Shown here piece after piece: positions 26,563-36,150 of a DNA stretch of 46,603 nucleotides. The notes beneath the pieces were generated by a model that was not told where the DNA came from, ran no database searches, and saw only the letters and a program-made list of their open reading frames with translations. Position 1 is the first letter of the stretch. Every line of letters begins with the position of its first letter. Both the position numbers and the translations under genes were made by a program. Source of the DNA: Candidatus Yanofskyibacteriota bacterium (GTDB lineage: Bacteria > Patescibacteriota > Minisyncoccia > 2-02-FULL-40-12 > GWA2-44-9); contig PLYL01000016.1 in the NCBI GenBank assembly GCA_003151795.1, positions 1 through 46,603 on the forward strand, in the 5' to 3' direction.

Positions 26563-27462
26563 ATGGACAAACAAAACCCTCTGCCGTCGGCTTCTAACTT
26601 ATTTGGACAGTCAGTAAAATGGTACGTCTCGCATTTTCCGATAATTTTTGGGGTAACGATTATTCCTATCATATTAAGTATTGTTGGGATTTATATAAAT
26701 ACCGCCTCCGCTTCGCCATCCTTAGTCGCAGGTGTTGCAGCTTTTATATTTTTCTTTATCACTGTTATCGCAGGATTTCTATCAGAACTAGGCCTCCTTG
26801 CGGTTGTTGCAGGTGGGAGTTCAAGCGTTGGGAATGCATATCGGAAGGGCCTCCCGTTATTTTGGCCATTTATCTGGGTTAGTTTTCTGGTCGGTCTCAC
26901 CGCCTTGGGAGGTTTCGTATTGCTCATTATCCCAGGTATAATAATTGGAATTTTTCTAGGCCAATCAATATACGTTCTCTTTACAGAGGATAGAAGGGGA
27001 ATATCGGCCCTAGTTAAAAGCTGGCACTATGTAAAAGGAAGAGCTGGTTCGGTATTCTGGAGATCATTATTTTTGGGCATTATTGTATTATTAATATCAC
27101 TGGGTATTAGTTTCTTAGTTGGAGGTTCTGCATTATTGTCGCAGATTAAAAATATATCGCATCCCACTGCCATACAACCGGCAGTTTCGAAACTAAGTCA
27201 GATTATTAATACCGCCATAAACCAAATCATCCTAATTCCATTGGGCATCATTTATGGATACCTGCTTTTCAGCGCATTAAGGGCAACAAAAACCGAGCCA
27301 TTAGACGAAGACCGTGAGCACAAACTTAAAAAGAAGATAATCATCTTTATGATTATCGGCATCATCGGGTTTATATTAATTCCTGTACTATTAGTGGCTT
27401 GGCTCTGGGCCGTGCCCCATGGACCTTCTCTTGTGCCTACTACCCTCAATTCTCTACGATAG
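26563..27462 (+). CDS. Polytopic membrane protein, hypothetical
   Basis: Multiple hydrophobic segments, LLIIPGIIIGIFLGQSIYVLFTEDRRGISALVKSW. Confidence 0.7.
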   Translation: MDKQNPLPSASNLFGQSVKWYVSHFPIIFGVTIIPIILSIVGIYINTASASPSLVAGVAAFIFFFITVIAGFLSELGLLAVVAGGSSSVGNAYRKGLPLFWPFIWVSFLVGLTALGGFVLLIIPGIIIGIFLGQSIYVLFTEDRRGISALVKSWHYVKGRAGSVFWRSLFLGIIVLLISLGISFLVGGSALLSQIKNISHPTAIQPAVSKLSQIINTAINQIILIPLGIIYGYLLFSALRATKTEPLDEDREHKLKKKIIIFMIIGIIGFILIPVLLVAWLWAVPHGPSLVPTTLNSLR

Positions 27463-27505
27463 GAATTCCTGCCAATAGATTCTAACATCGTCCACTACCC
27501 TCCGC

Positions 27506-27820
27506 ATGTTACTAATCGTCTTCAAAATTCTTGCGGGAATTATCATCGGATATATCTTTTGGAAATCGTTTTCGGGGAGGCATGAAGGGGAGCGACTGGA
27601 ACGCTCTATAAGGCCCGTCATATTCGGCTACTGCGTCCACATCCATCATTGGATATGGTGCACAATTTTGCTGATTGGCTTAACGACTGGCGGTACGACA
27701 AGCTATTTCTCCGTCGGTCTCCTCATCGGCTCAATCATCCAAGGCCTCGCATACCGCGACCGCTTCGTCATCGTCTACAAACCTGAAGACTTCGAAAAGA
27801 TTTACGCCAAATTTAAATAA
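27506..27820 (+). CDS. Small hypothetical membrane protein
   Basis: ORF with TM segments and coherent His/Trp-rich motif CVHIHHWIW. Confidence 0.6.
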   Translation: MLLIVFKILAGIIIGYIFWKSFSGRHEGERLERSIRPVIFGYCVHIHHWIWCTILLIGLTTGGTTSYFSVGLLIGSIIQGLAYRDRFVIVYKPEDFEKIYAKFK

Positions 27821-27822
27821 TT

Positions 27823-28530
27823 TTAACCTCTTGCCATCGCCAGTCCCATTACATGCACCGCGCCCGAGTCTTTCAGGATACGGGCGCATTCGTTGAGGGT
27901 GGCGCCAGTGGTGCAGACGTCGTCGACGAGAATTATGGAACGGCCACGGAATAGTTCGGAATTCACGCAGGCAAAAAGACCGCGAACATTAGAGAGACGT
28001 TCGGGGCGATCTTCGAGTTTAGCTTGCGGAGTGCCGTGAGCGGTCCGAATTAAGCCCGTACCGACCTCGAGACGATAATGGCGGGCGATTGATTGAGCGA
28101 GAAGTTCGGCCTGATTAAATCCGCGCCAATATTCTCGAGTTTTATAGAGCGGGACCGCGACCAGGAGGGGATTGCCTTGGACCATCGAGAAATAGTCGCG
28201 CTTGGCGAGATGGTCGAGGTATTTGAATGAGAGACGGCTCAATGGGTCAGCAAGATCGGGCAAAAAACGATATTTGAACAGCCTGATAAGCGAGGCGATG
28301 GTATGATTTTTAAAATCGCTGACCACAAGGAGCTGGTCGAGGACGTACTGGTCGCGACAGAAGGTACAGGTTTTGCCCAATGGCGTCGGACGATGACAAC
28401 CCACGCATTCGTTTTGTTTTTTGATGGGCAGAGCGTTAAAGCAGGGCTGGCACAGATATTTTTTATCCAAATATTTACCGCAACCGATGCACCGATAGGG
28501 GAAGATTAAATCGACAAACCAATTAAACAT
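27823..28530 (-). CDS. comF: ComF family phosphoribosyltransferase-like protein
   Basis: CIGCGKYLDKKYLCQPC zinc finger; SIILVDDVCTTGATLNEC PRTase motif. Confidence 0.92.
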   Translation of the reverse strand: MFNWFVDLIFPYRCIGCGKYLDKKYLCQPCFNALPIKKQNECVGCHRPTPLGKTCTFCRDQYVLDQLLVVSDFKNHTIASLIRLFKYRFLPDLADPLSRLSFKYLDHLAKRDYFSMVQGNPLLVAVPLYKTREYWRGFNQAELLAQSIARHYRLEVGTGLIRTAHGTPQAKLEDRPERLSNVRGLFACVNSELFRGRSIILVDDVCTTGATLNECARILKDSGAVHVMGLAMARG

Positions 28531-28538
28531 AGAGTGGA

Positions 28539-28605
28539 CCCCGCACATAACAAGCTGTAGCCGCTTTGCGGCTTCAGTCTCAAGTTCAGCTTGTTATGTG
28601 CGGGG
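28539..28605. repeat. CCCGCACATAAC-family inverted-repeat element, copy b
   Basis: Perfect 19-bp arms ccccgcacataacaagctg / cagcttgttatgtgcgggg; TGGA directly flanks both ends. Confidence 0.85.
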
Positions 28606-28655
28606 TGGATATTGACAGATGGTTATTATGCTACAATGAAATCAACTATCTCCTC

Positions 28656-29705
28656 ATGTTCAATCTTTTCGGATCAAAAAGCAAACTCGGCATTGATATC
28701 GGCACCGCCTCGATTAAAGTCGTCGAACTTGAGAACAATAATAATCGCTTCGCCCTTAAAAACTACGGCCTCTTTGAGATGAAGAGCGACAAGAATGTGC
28801 CCACCGGCGAACAGAGCATTCTCAAACTCCCTGACAGCGAAATTATTTGGGGCATTAAAGAAGTCCTCGCTAAATCCAAAATTACGGGCCGGGACGTGAT
28901 TGCTTCAATTCCGGCCTTCTCCACCTTCGCCACCGTCATCTCAATGCCGTATCTGTCCGAAGACGAACTGGCTAAGGCAATTCCGTTTGAAGCCCGCAAG
29001 TACGTCCCGATTCCGCTCGAAGAAGTCGTCCTGGATTGGTCGATCATCGGCGTGACGGGCGAAGGGGCCCGGCCGACGGTCGAAATTTTCCTGGCCGCCG
29101 TGCCCAAAGACGAGACCGTCCGCTATCAAAATATCATGGCCGGCGCGGGCCTGAATCTCAAAGCCCTCGAATTGGAAAACTCCGCCCTCATCCGCGCTCT
29201 GCTCGGCAATGACTTGGCCCCGACGGCGATTATCAATATCGGCGGACGAAGCACGTCCATCGTCATCGTCAGCAAAGGCTACGAACGCCTGTCGCACAAT
29301 TACGAAGTCGGCGGATTTGAAATCACCAAAAGTATTTCCCGTTCTCTAAATATCAGTCTCGACAAGGCCGACGAACTCAAAAAGCGCCTCGGCATGAAGC
29401 CGACCGACGAAAACATCATCAATGAAGCTATGAGCTCGCTGATTGACATGATGGCCTTTGAAACCAAGAAGACCATGAGCTCCTTCGAGAATGCCCGGGG
29501 CGAGAAAGTGGCCCGGGTCTTACTGGTCGGCGGGATGGTCAATATGCCTAATTTTCTCAACTATTTTAAACAGAAATTGGGCCAAGAAGTCTTCGCCGGC
29601 AACGCCTTCGCCCGCATCGTCTATCCGGCCGGCCTCGCCCCCGCCATCGGAGAGTTAGCCAGCACCTTTGCCGTGGCAGCCGGTTTGGCCATGCGAGATA
29701 TCTAG
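28656..29705 (+). CDS. pilM: Type IV pilus assembly protein PilM
   Basis: MFNLFGSKSKLGIDIGTASIKVVELE; actin-like ATPase motifs. Confidence 0.95.
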   Translation: MFNLFGSKSKLGIDIGTASIKVVELENNNNRFALKNYGLFEMKSDKNVPTGEQSILKLPDSEIIWGIKEVLAKSKITGRDVIASIPAFSTFATVISMPYLSEDELAKAIPFEARKYVPIPLEEVVLDWSIIGVTGEGARPTVEIFLAAVPKDETVRYQNIMAGAGLNLKALELENSALIRALLGNDLAPTAIINIGGRSTSIVIVSKGYERLSHNYEVGGFEITKSISRSLNISLDKADELKKRLGMKPTDENIINEAMSSLIDMMAFETKKTMSSFENARGEKVARVLLVGGMVNMPNFLNYFKQKLGQEVFAGNAFARIVYPAGLAPAIGELASTFAVAAGLAMRDI

Positions 29706-29812
29706 GGGGCAGCCCGACAGTGGCAGATAGCATACATGTCATGTTGATATATAGAAGACACGAAAGTCGAATAGTGAGCTATAATGAAAGGTGGCGGAAT
29801 TATTTATAAATA

Positions 29813-30370
29813 ATGGCGGACAAAGGCGGACTACAATTGCTTCCGGAGAACAGAAAGCGGATTGACGTTAAGATTCCGGGGGAAAACAGGCTCATCCAGC
29901 TCGGCGCGGGTCTTATTGTTTTGGTGCTCGTCATCGCCGGGGGATTGTGGCTGTACAGCAATAGCCTCGCCAATCAAATCGCCAGCGATGACCAACAGCT
30001 CGCGGCCCTGGAAGCCCAGCGCGATAAAACAGCCGAACAGAATTTAATTACCCTGTCCAAGCAAGTCGGCATCACCAGCCAGATTCTCAAAAATCACATC
30101 TATTGGTCCATCGGCCTTTCTAAAATCGAATCCGCGCTCCAGAACAACATCCAGTTCAAATCCCTCTCGGCCGTCTTGAGCGAAGATAGCCTCCATATCC
30201 GCGCCTTGAGCGACAATTACACCACGATTGCCAAACAGCTGGCCGCTTTTGTCGCTGATGATTCAATTACAGACGTGACCCTGGACGGCGTCAGCTCGCT
30301 TACTTCCGGCAAGCTTGATTTCAACGCCAGCGTTAAATTCGACCCGGCGAAATTTTTAATGAACCAATGA
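29813..30370 (+). CDS. pilN: PilN-like protein
   Basis: Position after pilM, single N-terminal TM, coiled coil. Confidence 0.8.
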   Translation: MADKGGLQLLPENRKRIDVKIPGENRLIQLGAGLIVLVLVIAGGLWLYSNSLANQIASDDQQLAALEAQRDKTAEQNLITLSKQVGITSQILKNHIYWSIGLSKIESALQNNIQFKSLSAVLSEDSLHIRALSDNYTTIAKQLAAFVADDSITDVTLDGVSSLTSGKLDFNASVKFDPAKFLMNQ

Positions 30371-30894
30371 CCCTATCCCGCCCTTACATCGGAGCCTCCC
30401 TCATCGCCCTCGCCGGAATCCTTTTCTGGGTCTTGCTGATGCCGGTTTATGACAACGTCATGGCCCAGCGCGATGCCATCGCCCAAAGGGCCGATCTTCT
30501 TCAGAACCGAAGCGATATTATCGCCAGCATTAAGACTATGGCCCAGGCATACGCGGCCAGAGCCACGGATATCGCGCGCTTTTCGTCCATCGTGCCGGCC
30601 CAAAAAAGCGACCCGGAAATAATCTCTTCGCTCCAAGCCCTCGCCACCCAGAACGGCCTCCAGCTTACGACCATTGCTTTGAGCGGGGACGTGAACCAAG
30701 ACACCAATCCGTACCAAGAACAATCCATCGACCTCGGCCTGACCGGCAATTATCCGTCGTTCAAATCTTTTTTAATCGCCCTTGAAAGAAACATCCGCCT
30801 CATTGATATTATCTCAATTGACGCCAGCCCCACATCCGATAATTCGCCGATTATCAGTTTCCGGATTAAAGGCAATGCTTATTATCTAAAATGA
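30367..30894 (+). CDS. pilO: PilO-like protein
   Basis: Position, N-terminal TM, LGLTGNYPSFKSFLIALERNIRLIDI. Confidence 0.8.
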   Translation: MTLSRPYIGASLIALAGILFWVLLMPVYDNVMAQRDAIAQRADLLQNRSDIIASIKTMAQAYAARATDIARFSSIVPAQKSDPEIISSLQALATQNGLQLTTIALSGDVNQDTNPYQEQSIDLGLTGNYPSFKSFLIALERNIRLIDIISIDASPTSDNSPIISFRIKGNAYYLK

Positions 30895-31172
30895 CCTCCC
30901 CATCCTCTTCCAAACTGCTTTATATCGTGCTCATCATCGCCATCGGCTTGGTCGGCGGCTATGTCGCATACAGCCAGTGGCTCAAGCCGGCCGAAACCTT
31001 GATTCCGGCGCCGGCCATCAGCAACCAGGACAGTCTGGCGGCATTTAAAAATCTAAAAATAGATTTTAGCGTTTTAGACAATTCCGCCTACAAGAGCCTC
31101 ATCACTTCCGGCGAATCGCCGGTCAACCCCGGCATCACCGGCAAGAAAGATTTATTCGCGCCGACACCATAA
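30891..31172 (+). CDS. Small pilus-operon membrane protein (positional PilP-like)
   Basis: N-terminal TM and C-terminal KKDLFAPTP; overlaps the pilO stop. Confidence 0.65.
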   Translation: MTSPSSSKLLYIVLIIAIGLVGGYVAYSQWLKPAETLIPAPAISNQDSLAAFKNLKIDFSVLDNSAYKSLITSGESPVNPGITGKKDLFAPTP

Positions 31173-31175
31173 TGC

Positions 31176-32930
31176 ATGCCCCAACTCATACCCACGACAC
31201 TATTTCAGGAACTCCTGCGAGCCAAGATCATTACGCCTGAACAGGGCGTAAATATAGAGGACATCGCCAAGAAAGAGGGGAAGGATTTAGGCCAGATTTT
31301 GATTGCGCAAGGAATTATTTCCGATGACGACCTCGCGGAGCTCAAGTCCAAGCTCTACCGGCTGCCGGTCATGCATCTCGCGGAAATCGAGCTTAGCCAC
31401 GAGGCCCTCAAAGAAGTCGGGGAGGATGTGGTTAATTTTTACAAAGTCACGCCTTTCGGCAAAGAAAATTCCATATTGAGAATCGGCATTCTTAATCCGG
31501 AAGACGTCGAGGCTTTGGAAGCGCTTAAATTTGTCGCGGCGGACAAAGGCCTCACCCTCGAGAAATACGTCATTACCTACAAAGACTTCGACGCGATTGT
31601 CCGGAACTACCGGACCCTTTCGGGCGAAGTCGGCAAGGCCCTGGAATCGCTCAATGAAGAGTTCGGCAAAAAAGTAACCGCCGCGCCCGGCCAAAGCTTG
31701 GAAGAAATCACCGCCGAAGCGCCGGTGACCAAGATTGTCGCGGTTATCATCCGCCACGCCGTCGACTCCCGGGCTTCGGATATCCACATTGAGCCCTTCG
31801 AAGACCGGGTCCGAGTCCGGTTCCGCGTCGACGGCGTTCTCGTGACCGCCCTCACGCTGCCTAAAAACCTGGACTCGGCCGTAGTCACGCGCATCAAAAT
31901 TCTTTCGGACTTGAAAATAGACGAAACCCGCTTGGCCCAAGATGGCCGATTCTCGACGCGCCTCAACGACCGCAAAATCGACTTCCGCGTTTCGACCTTT
32001 CCCACCAAGAACGGCGAAAAAATCGTGATGCGGATTTTGGACCCGCTGTCGGGTTCAATTGATTTGCCCGATTTAGGCCTCGACGGCCGATCTTTGGAAG
32101 TCGTGGTCCGGGCGATGGCCAAACCCTTTGGCTCAATCCTGATTACCGGGCCGACCGGGTCCGGCAAATCCACCACCCTCGCCGGCATGCTCAAGCGCAT
32201 CAACACCGACGATGTGAATATCGTCACGCTCGAAGATCCGATTGAATATTACGTTGACGGCGTGAACCAATCCCAAATTCACGAAGAAATCGGCTACACC
32301 TTCGCCTCGGGCTTGCGCCATATCCTGCGGCAAGACCCCGATATCATCATGGTCGGGGAGATTCGAGACAAAGAAACCGCGTCCCTGGCGACGCAAGCCG
32401 CCTTGACCGGCCATATCGTGCTTTCCACTCTGCACACCAATGATGCCGTGGGCGTCGTGCCGCGCCTGATTGACATGGGCGTCGAGAAATACCTGATTCC
32501 TTCGACTTTAAATGTCGCGGCCGCCCAGCGTTTGCTCCGCCGCTTATGCGCCACTTGCAAGCTGCCGGTCAAAGCCAACGCGGCCGAAACGGCCATCATC
32601 GAAAACGCCTTGAAAGATATGCCGGCTTCCTATCAGAAAGAATTACTGTCCAAAGACGGTTACAATATTTTCAAACCCAACCTCGAAAATCCGTGCAAAG
32701 AATGCGGAGGCAAGGCCTTCAAGGGCCGGCTGGGTATTTTTGAAATGCTGGAGATGACGCCGGAATTTGAAAAAATAATTCTGGGCAATATTTCCGAAAC
32801 GGACATGCGCGCCGAGGCGAAGCGCCAAGAAATGATTACCATGTTCCAGGACGGAATTTTAAAAGTATTGAAAGGCGTCGTCTCCTTGGAGGAATTATTG
32901 GAAGTCGCCCAAGCGGGGGAGAGTGCGTAG
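31176..32930 (+). CDS. pilB: Type IV pilus assembly ATPase PilB (GspE/PulE family)
   Basis: ITGPTGSGKSTTLAGML, HEEIGYTFASGLRHILRQDPDIIMVGEIRD. Confidence 0.96.
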   Translation: MPQLIPTTLFQELLRAKIITPEQGVNIEDIAKKEGKDLGQILIAQGIISDDDLAELKSKLYRLPVMHLAEIELSHEALKEVGEDVVNFYKVTPFGKENSILRIGILNPEDVEALEALKFVAADKGLTLEKYVITYKDFDAIVRNYRTLSGEVGKALESLNEEFGKKVTAAPGQSLEEITAEAPVTKIVAVIIRHAVDSRASDIHIEPFEDRVRVRFRVDGVLVTALTLPKNLDSAVVTRIKILSDLKIDETRLAQDGRFSTRLNDRKIDFRVSTFPTKNGEKIVMRILDPLSGSIDLPDLGLDGRSLEVVVRAMAKPFGSILITGPTGSGKSTTLAGMLKRINTDDVNIVTLEDPIEYYVDGVNQSQIHEEIGYTFASGLRHILRQDPDIIMVGEIRDKETASLATQAALTGHIVLSTLHTNDAVGVVPRLIDMGVEKYLIPSTLNVAAAQRLLRRLCATCKLPVKANAAETAIIENALKDMPASYQKELLSKDGYNIFKPNLENPCKECGGKAFKGRLGIFEMLEMTPEFEKIILGNISETDMRAEAKRQEMITMFQDGILKVLKGVVSLEELLEVAQAGESA

Positions 32931-32999
32931 CGTGGGACAACTTTTTCAAAAAAGTTTTCCCAACGATTCAAAAAATATAAGGAATTACTGAACTATCAT

Positions 33000-34073
33000 A
33001 TGGAAAACCCGCAAAAATATCTTGAAGAGTTACTGACCGCGGCCGGCCAGAATGGCGCCTCGGATTTGCATCTCTCGCCTTCAGCTTATCCCACCCTCCG
33101 CGTCGACAGCCGGCTGGTCCCGCTCGTGAACCACGAAATTATGAGCACGGAGACGTTAAAAGACCTCGTTTCCGCCCTGCTCGGCCCGGAACGCCTGGCG
33201 CGTTTCCTCTTGGAAAAAGAAATCGACTTTTCGTTTGAACTCGGCGGGAACCGCTACCGCGTCAATGCCTACCAATCTCGGGGCTCTTACGCGGCCACAT
33301 TACGGCTCATTGCCAGCCAAATCAAGACCTTGGCCGAACTGGGCCTGCCCCCAATCCTGAATATTTTTACCAAACTTTCCCAAGGCTTTGTCCTAGTCGT
33401 CGGACCCAATGGACAAGGCAAGTCCACGACGATGGCCAGCCTGATCAATATTATCAACAAAGAACGGGGCGAGAAGATTATTACCATTGAAGATCCTATC
33501 GAATATATCTTCACGCCGGAAAAGAGCGTTATTGACCAGCGGGAAGTTTACCAGGACACGCTTTCGTTCGATAAAGCGATCCGTTCCTCCATCCGAGAAA
33601 ACGTTAATGTCTTGATGATTGGGGATATGCGGGACTACGAAACCATGAGCGCGGCCGCCACGGCCGCCGAGACCGGCCACTTGGTCTTCGCCAGCCTCCA
33701 CACCAACAGCGCTTCCCAGACGATCGAGCGCATCATCGACGGTTTCCCGCCCAGCCAACAATCCCAAATCCGCAACCAGCTCGCCTCCACTATTTCCGGC
33801 GTCGTTTCCCAGCGCCTCGTGCCTCGAATTCAAGGCGGACTCGTCCCGGCGGTGGAAGTGATGATTGCCACCTCGGCCGTCCGCGCCCTGATTCGAGACA
33901 ATAAGCCCCGCCAGCTCGATCAGACCATTGAGACTAGCCAGAATATTGGTATGATATCAATGGATAAGTCGTTAGCCGATTTGGTCAGGAAAAAAGAAAT
34001 CAGCCTCGAACGCGCGGAATTCTACTCCATCAATCCGGAAAATCTGCGCAACTACAGCAATGGAATCCCGTAG
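33000..34073 (+). CDS. pilT: Type IV pilus twitching ATPase PilT
   Basis: VVGPNGQGKSTTMASLINII, IEDPIEY, HLVFASLHTNSASQTIERIIDGFP. Confidence 0.95.
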   Translation: MENPQKYLEELLTAAGQNGASDLHLSPSAYPTLRVDSRLVPLVNHEIMSTETLKDLVSALLGPERLARFLLEKEIDFSFELGGNRYRVNAYQSRGSYAATLRLIASQIKTLAELGLPPILNIFTKLSQGFVLVVGPNGQGKSTTMASLINIINKERGEKIITIEDPIEYIFTPEKSVIDQREVYQDTLSFDKAIRSSIRENVNVLMIGDMRDYETMSAAATAAETGHLVFASLHTNSASQTIERIIDGFPPSQQSQIRNQLASTISGVVSQRLVPRIQGGLVPAVEVMIATSAVRALIRDNKPRQLDQTIETSQNIGMISMDKSLADLVRKKEISLERAEFYSINPENLRNYSNGIP

Positions 34074-34174
34074 GAAGTCGCCCTTACGGGTTTGAAAGTC
34101 AAACGTTTAATTAAGTATCGTAGTGTCGGGTTCACACCAGAGTGTTTGACCGGCTTCTACGACTTCTGACGGGA
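34066..34174. repeat. Inverted-repeat element bridging the pilT stop and pilC start (tcccgtaggaagtcg / cgacttctgacggga)
   Basis: 13/15 complementary arms plus internal gtcaaac/gtttgac pair. Confidence 0.55.
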
Positions 34175-35382
34175 TGGAATATAAATATCAAGCCAAAAAT
34201 AACGCCGGCCAGATTGTGGAGGGGATTATCGACGCGCCCTCCCAAGACAGCGCCATTTCGATTCTCCACAACAAACAGCTCGTGGTCCTGTCGCTGATTC
34301 TCTTTAAGAAGGACGTGTTTTCTAAAGACTTGAACCAGGTCCTTTCCCGGACGACCAATAAAGATATCGTTGTCTTCACGCGCCAGCTTTCCACCCTCAT
34401 TGAAGCCGATATGCCCCTGGCCGAGGGCCTGCGCACCCTGGCCCAGCAGACCGAGAAACCGGGGTTGAAAAAAATAGTCATGGACGTCGCCAGCGCCGTC
34501 GAAGGCGGATCATCGCTATCCGTGGCCATGGCCGCTCACCCGAAAGTATTTACGGCTTTCTATATTAAGCTGGTTCAGGCGGGAGAAATTACAGGCAAGC
34601 TTGAGAGCTCACTCTCTTATCTGGCCGACTACCTCGAACACAGCCAGAGCATTAATTCAAAAATCACGGGCGCCTTGATTTATCCGGCCTTCGTCGTTTC
34701 GGCCATGATTATTGTCGGGTTGATTATGGGCATCTACGTCCTGCCCCAATTGCTTTCCGTCTTCAAAGACTGGGGCGTCGATTTGCCATTAAGCACCCGG
34801 ATTCTTATGGCCGGCACGGCATTCCTAAATGACTATATCTTCTATATTTTGGCAATTTTGGTCATTGCCGGGTTTTTACTGACCCGATTCCTCCGCAGTC
34901 CGCAAGGAAAAGTTTGGCGGGATAATCTCCTGGTCAATATGCCGGGGCTGGGCAGCGTGGTCCGAAACCTCTATTTGGCCCGCATGGCGGAGAGTCTTTC
35001 CACGCTTATTAAGTCGGGCATCTCAATTCTCGATGCGATCCACATCACTTCAGAATTGGTGGGCAATGAAAATTATCGGAAAATTATGCTCGACGCCGAA
35101 GAAAACGTCCGGAGCGGCGGCAGTATCTCCGAAATTCTTAGCCAGCACAAAGAAATGCCGCCCATGTTCAGTTCAATGGTCGCCATCGGCGAGCGGACCG
35201 GCAAGCTCGACTATATGCTCGAGTACGTTTCTAAATTCTACAAATCCGAATCGGACACGGCCATCGGCAGTATCACCCAGCTGATTGAACCGATCTTGGT
35301 GCTTGTTCTCGGCTTGGCCGTCGCTATCCTGGTGGCCAGTATTCTTCTGCCAATCTACAGCCTCGTCGGATCGGCCGGCTAA
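34174..35382 (+). CDS. pilC: Type IV pilus inner membrane protein PilC
   Basis: FTRQLSTLIEADMPLAEGLRTLAQQ...GERTGKLDYMLEYVSKFY. Confidence 0.96.
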   Translation: MEYKYQAKNNAGQIVEGIIDAPSQDSAISILHNKQLVVLSLILFKKDVFSKDLNQVLSRTTNKDIVVFTRQLSTLIEADMPLAEGLRTLAQQTEKPGLKKIVMDVASAVEGGSSLSVAMAAHPKVFTAFYIKLVQAGEITGKLESSLSYLADYLEHSQSINSKITGALIYPAFVVSAMIIVGLIMGIYVLPQLLSVFKDWGVDLPLSTRILMAGTAFLNDYIFYILAILVIAGFLLTRFLRSPQGKVWRDNLLVNMPGLGSVVRNLYLARMAESLSTLIKSGISILDAIHITSELVGNENYRKIMLDAEENVRSGGSISEILSQHKEMPPMFSSMVAIGERTGKLDYMLEYVSKFYKSESDTAIGSITQLIEPILVLVLGLAVAILVASILLPIYSLVGSAG

Positions 35383-35517
35383 TCCCGCACATAACGGGTG
35401 CCTGCAATAGCGTTGCGACGCTTTCCGTGATTAAAAACATTCATCATACTGCAAGGTTTTTATTACTTAGTCATGCAATACTATTGCTTGAGTAACTAGC
35501 ACCCGTTATGTGCGGGA
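35383..35517. repeat. CCCGCACATAAC-family inverted-repeat element, copy c
   Basis: Perfect 19-bp arms tcccgcacataacgggtgc / gcacccgttatgtgcggga; begins directly after the pilC stop. Confidence 0.85.
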
Positions 35518-35532
35518 TGTTGATATCTCTGA

Positions 35533-35560
35533 TTGCGCTCTTTGAAACGTGGCCTATAAT
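35533..35560 (+). promoter_or_regulatory. Putative sigma70-like promoter for pilin gene (TTGCGC-16-TATAAT)
   Basis: ttgcgctctttgaaacgtggcctataat. Confidence 0.5.
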
Positions 35561-35588
35561 GAAGTTATTAAATTAATAAATCTCTTTC

Positions 35589-36095
35589 GTGCCTATTAAA
35601 AAATCGTTCCGGCTCTCTCGAGGCTTCACTTTAGTCGAATTGCTGGTGGTCATCGCCATCATCGGCGTCTTGGCCACTTTATTGCTCTTGCAGCTTGGCG
35701 TGGCCCGCCAGCGCGCCCGCGATGCCAAGCGCATTGCCGACGTCAATCAAGTCCGCACCGCCGTCGAGCTCTACTTCGACGACAATGGCCAATATCCGCA
35801 AGTGGCCACCTATGCCGGACTCGCTTCGCTCCTCGCGCCGAAATACTTAGTCCTCCTGCCGCTTGACGCGCTCAATCTTAGCCCGTTCGTCTACAATTAC
35901 GCTTACAACGGCAACACGAAATATCAGATTTCGGCGACCCTGGAGCAGTGGGCTCAAGCCTTGAACTCCGACGCCGACATCAATTCCACCGCCGGCGGTT
36001 GGACCGGCCAGACGGTAGACGGTTCCAAAGATTCCAAAACCGACTGCGCGACTCCTTCCACGACCGCTTGTATCTACGACCAGGGCCAGAACTAA
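35589..36095 (+). CDS. Type IV pilin / pseudopilin (major pilin-like)
   Basis: RGFTLVELLVVIAIIGVLATLLLLQLGVARQRARDAKRIADVNQVRTAVELYFDDNGQYP. Confidence 0.93.
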   Translation: MPIKKSFRLSRGFTLVELLVVIAIIGVLATLLLLQLGVARQRARDAKRIADVNQVRTAVELYFDDNGQYPQVATYAGLASLLAPKYLVLLPLDALNLSPFVYNYAYNGNTKYQISATLEQWAQALNSDADINSTAGGWTGQTVDGSKDSKTDCATPSTTACIYDQGQN

Positions 36096-36104
36096 CTCTC
36101 GTCC

Positions 36105-36133
36105 AAATCACCCCGCCCTGGCGGGGTGATTTT
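36105..36133 (+). terminator. Hairpin aaatcaccccgcc-ctg-gcggggtgatttt
   Basis: GC-rich stem and T run after the pilin gene. Confidence 0.75.
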
Positions 36134-36150
36134 GTGTTATGATTTAGTTA

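Noticed and set aside
28539-28605. Simple rho-independent terminator between comF and pilM
   Set aside because: The genes diverge from this point, so a terminator is not expected; no T-tract follows the stem
7925-35517. Calling the CCCGCACATAAC elements integron attC sites
   Set aside because: ATAAC/GTTAT ends are suggestive, but arms are perfectly symmetric 19-mers without the asymmetric extrahelical bases expected in attC, and no integron integrase is seen; kept only as a test
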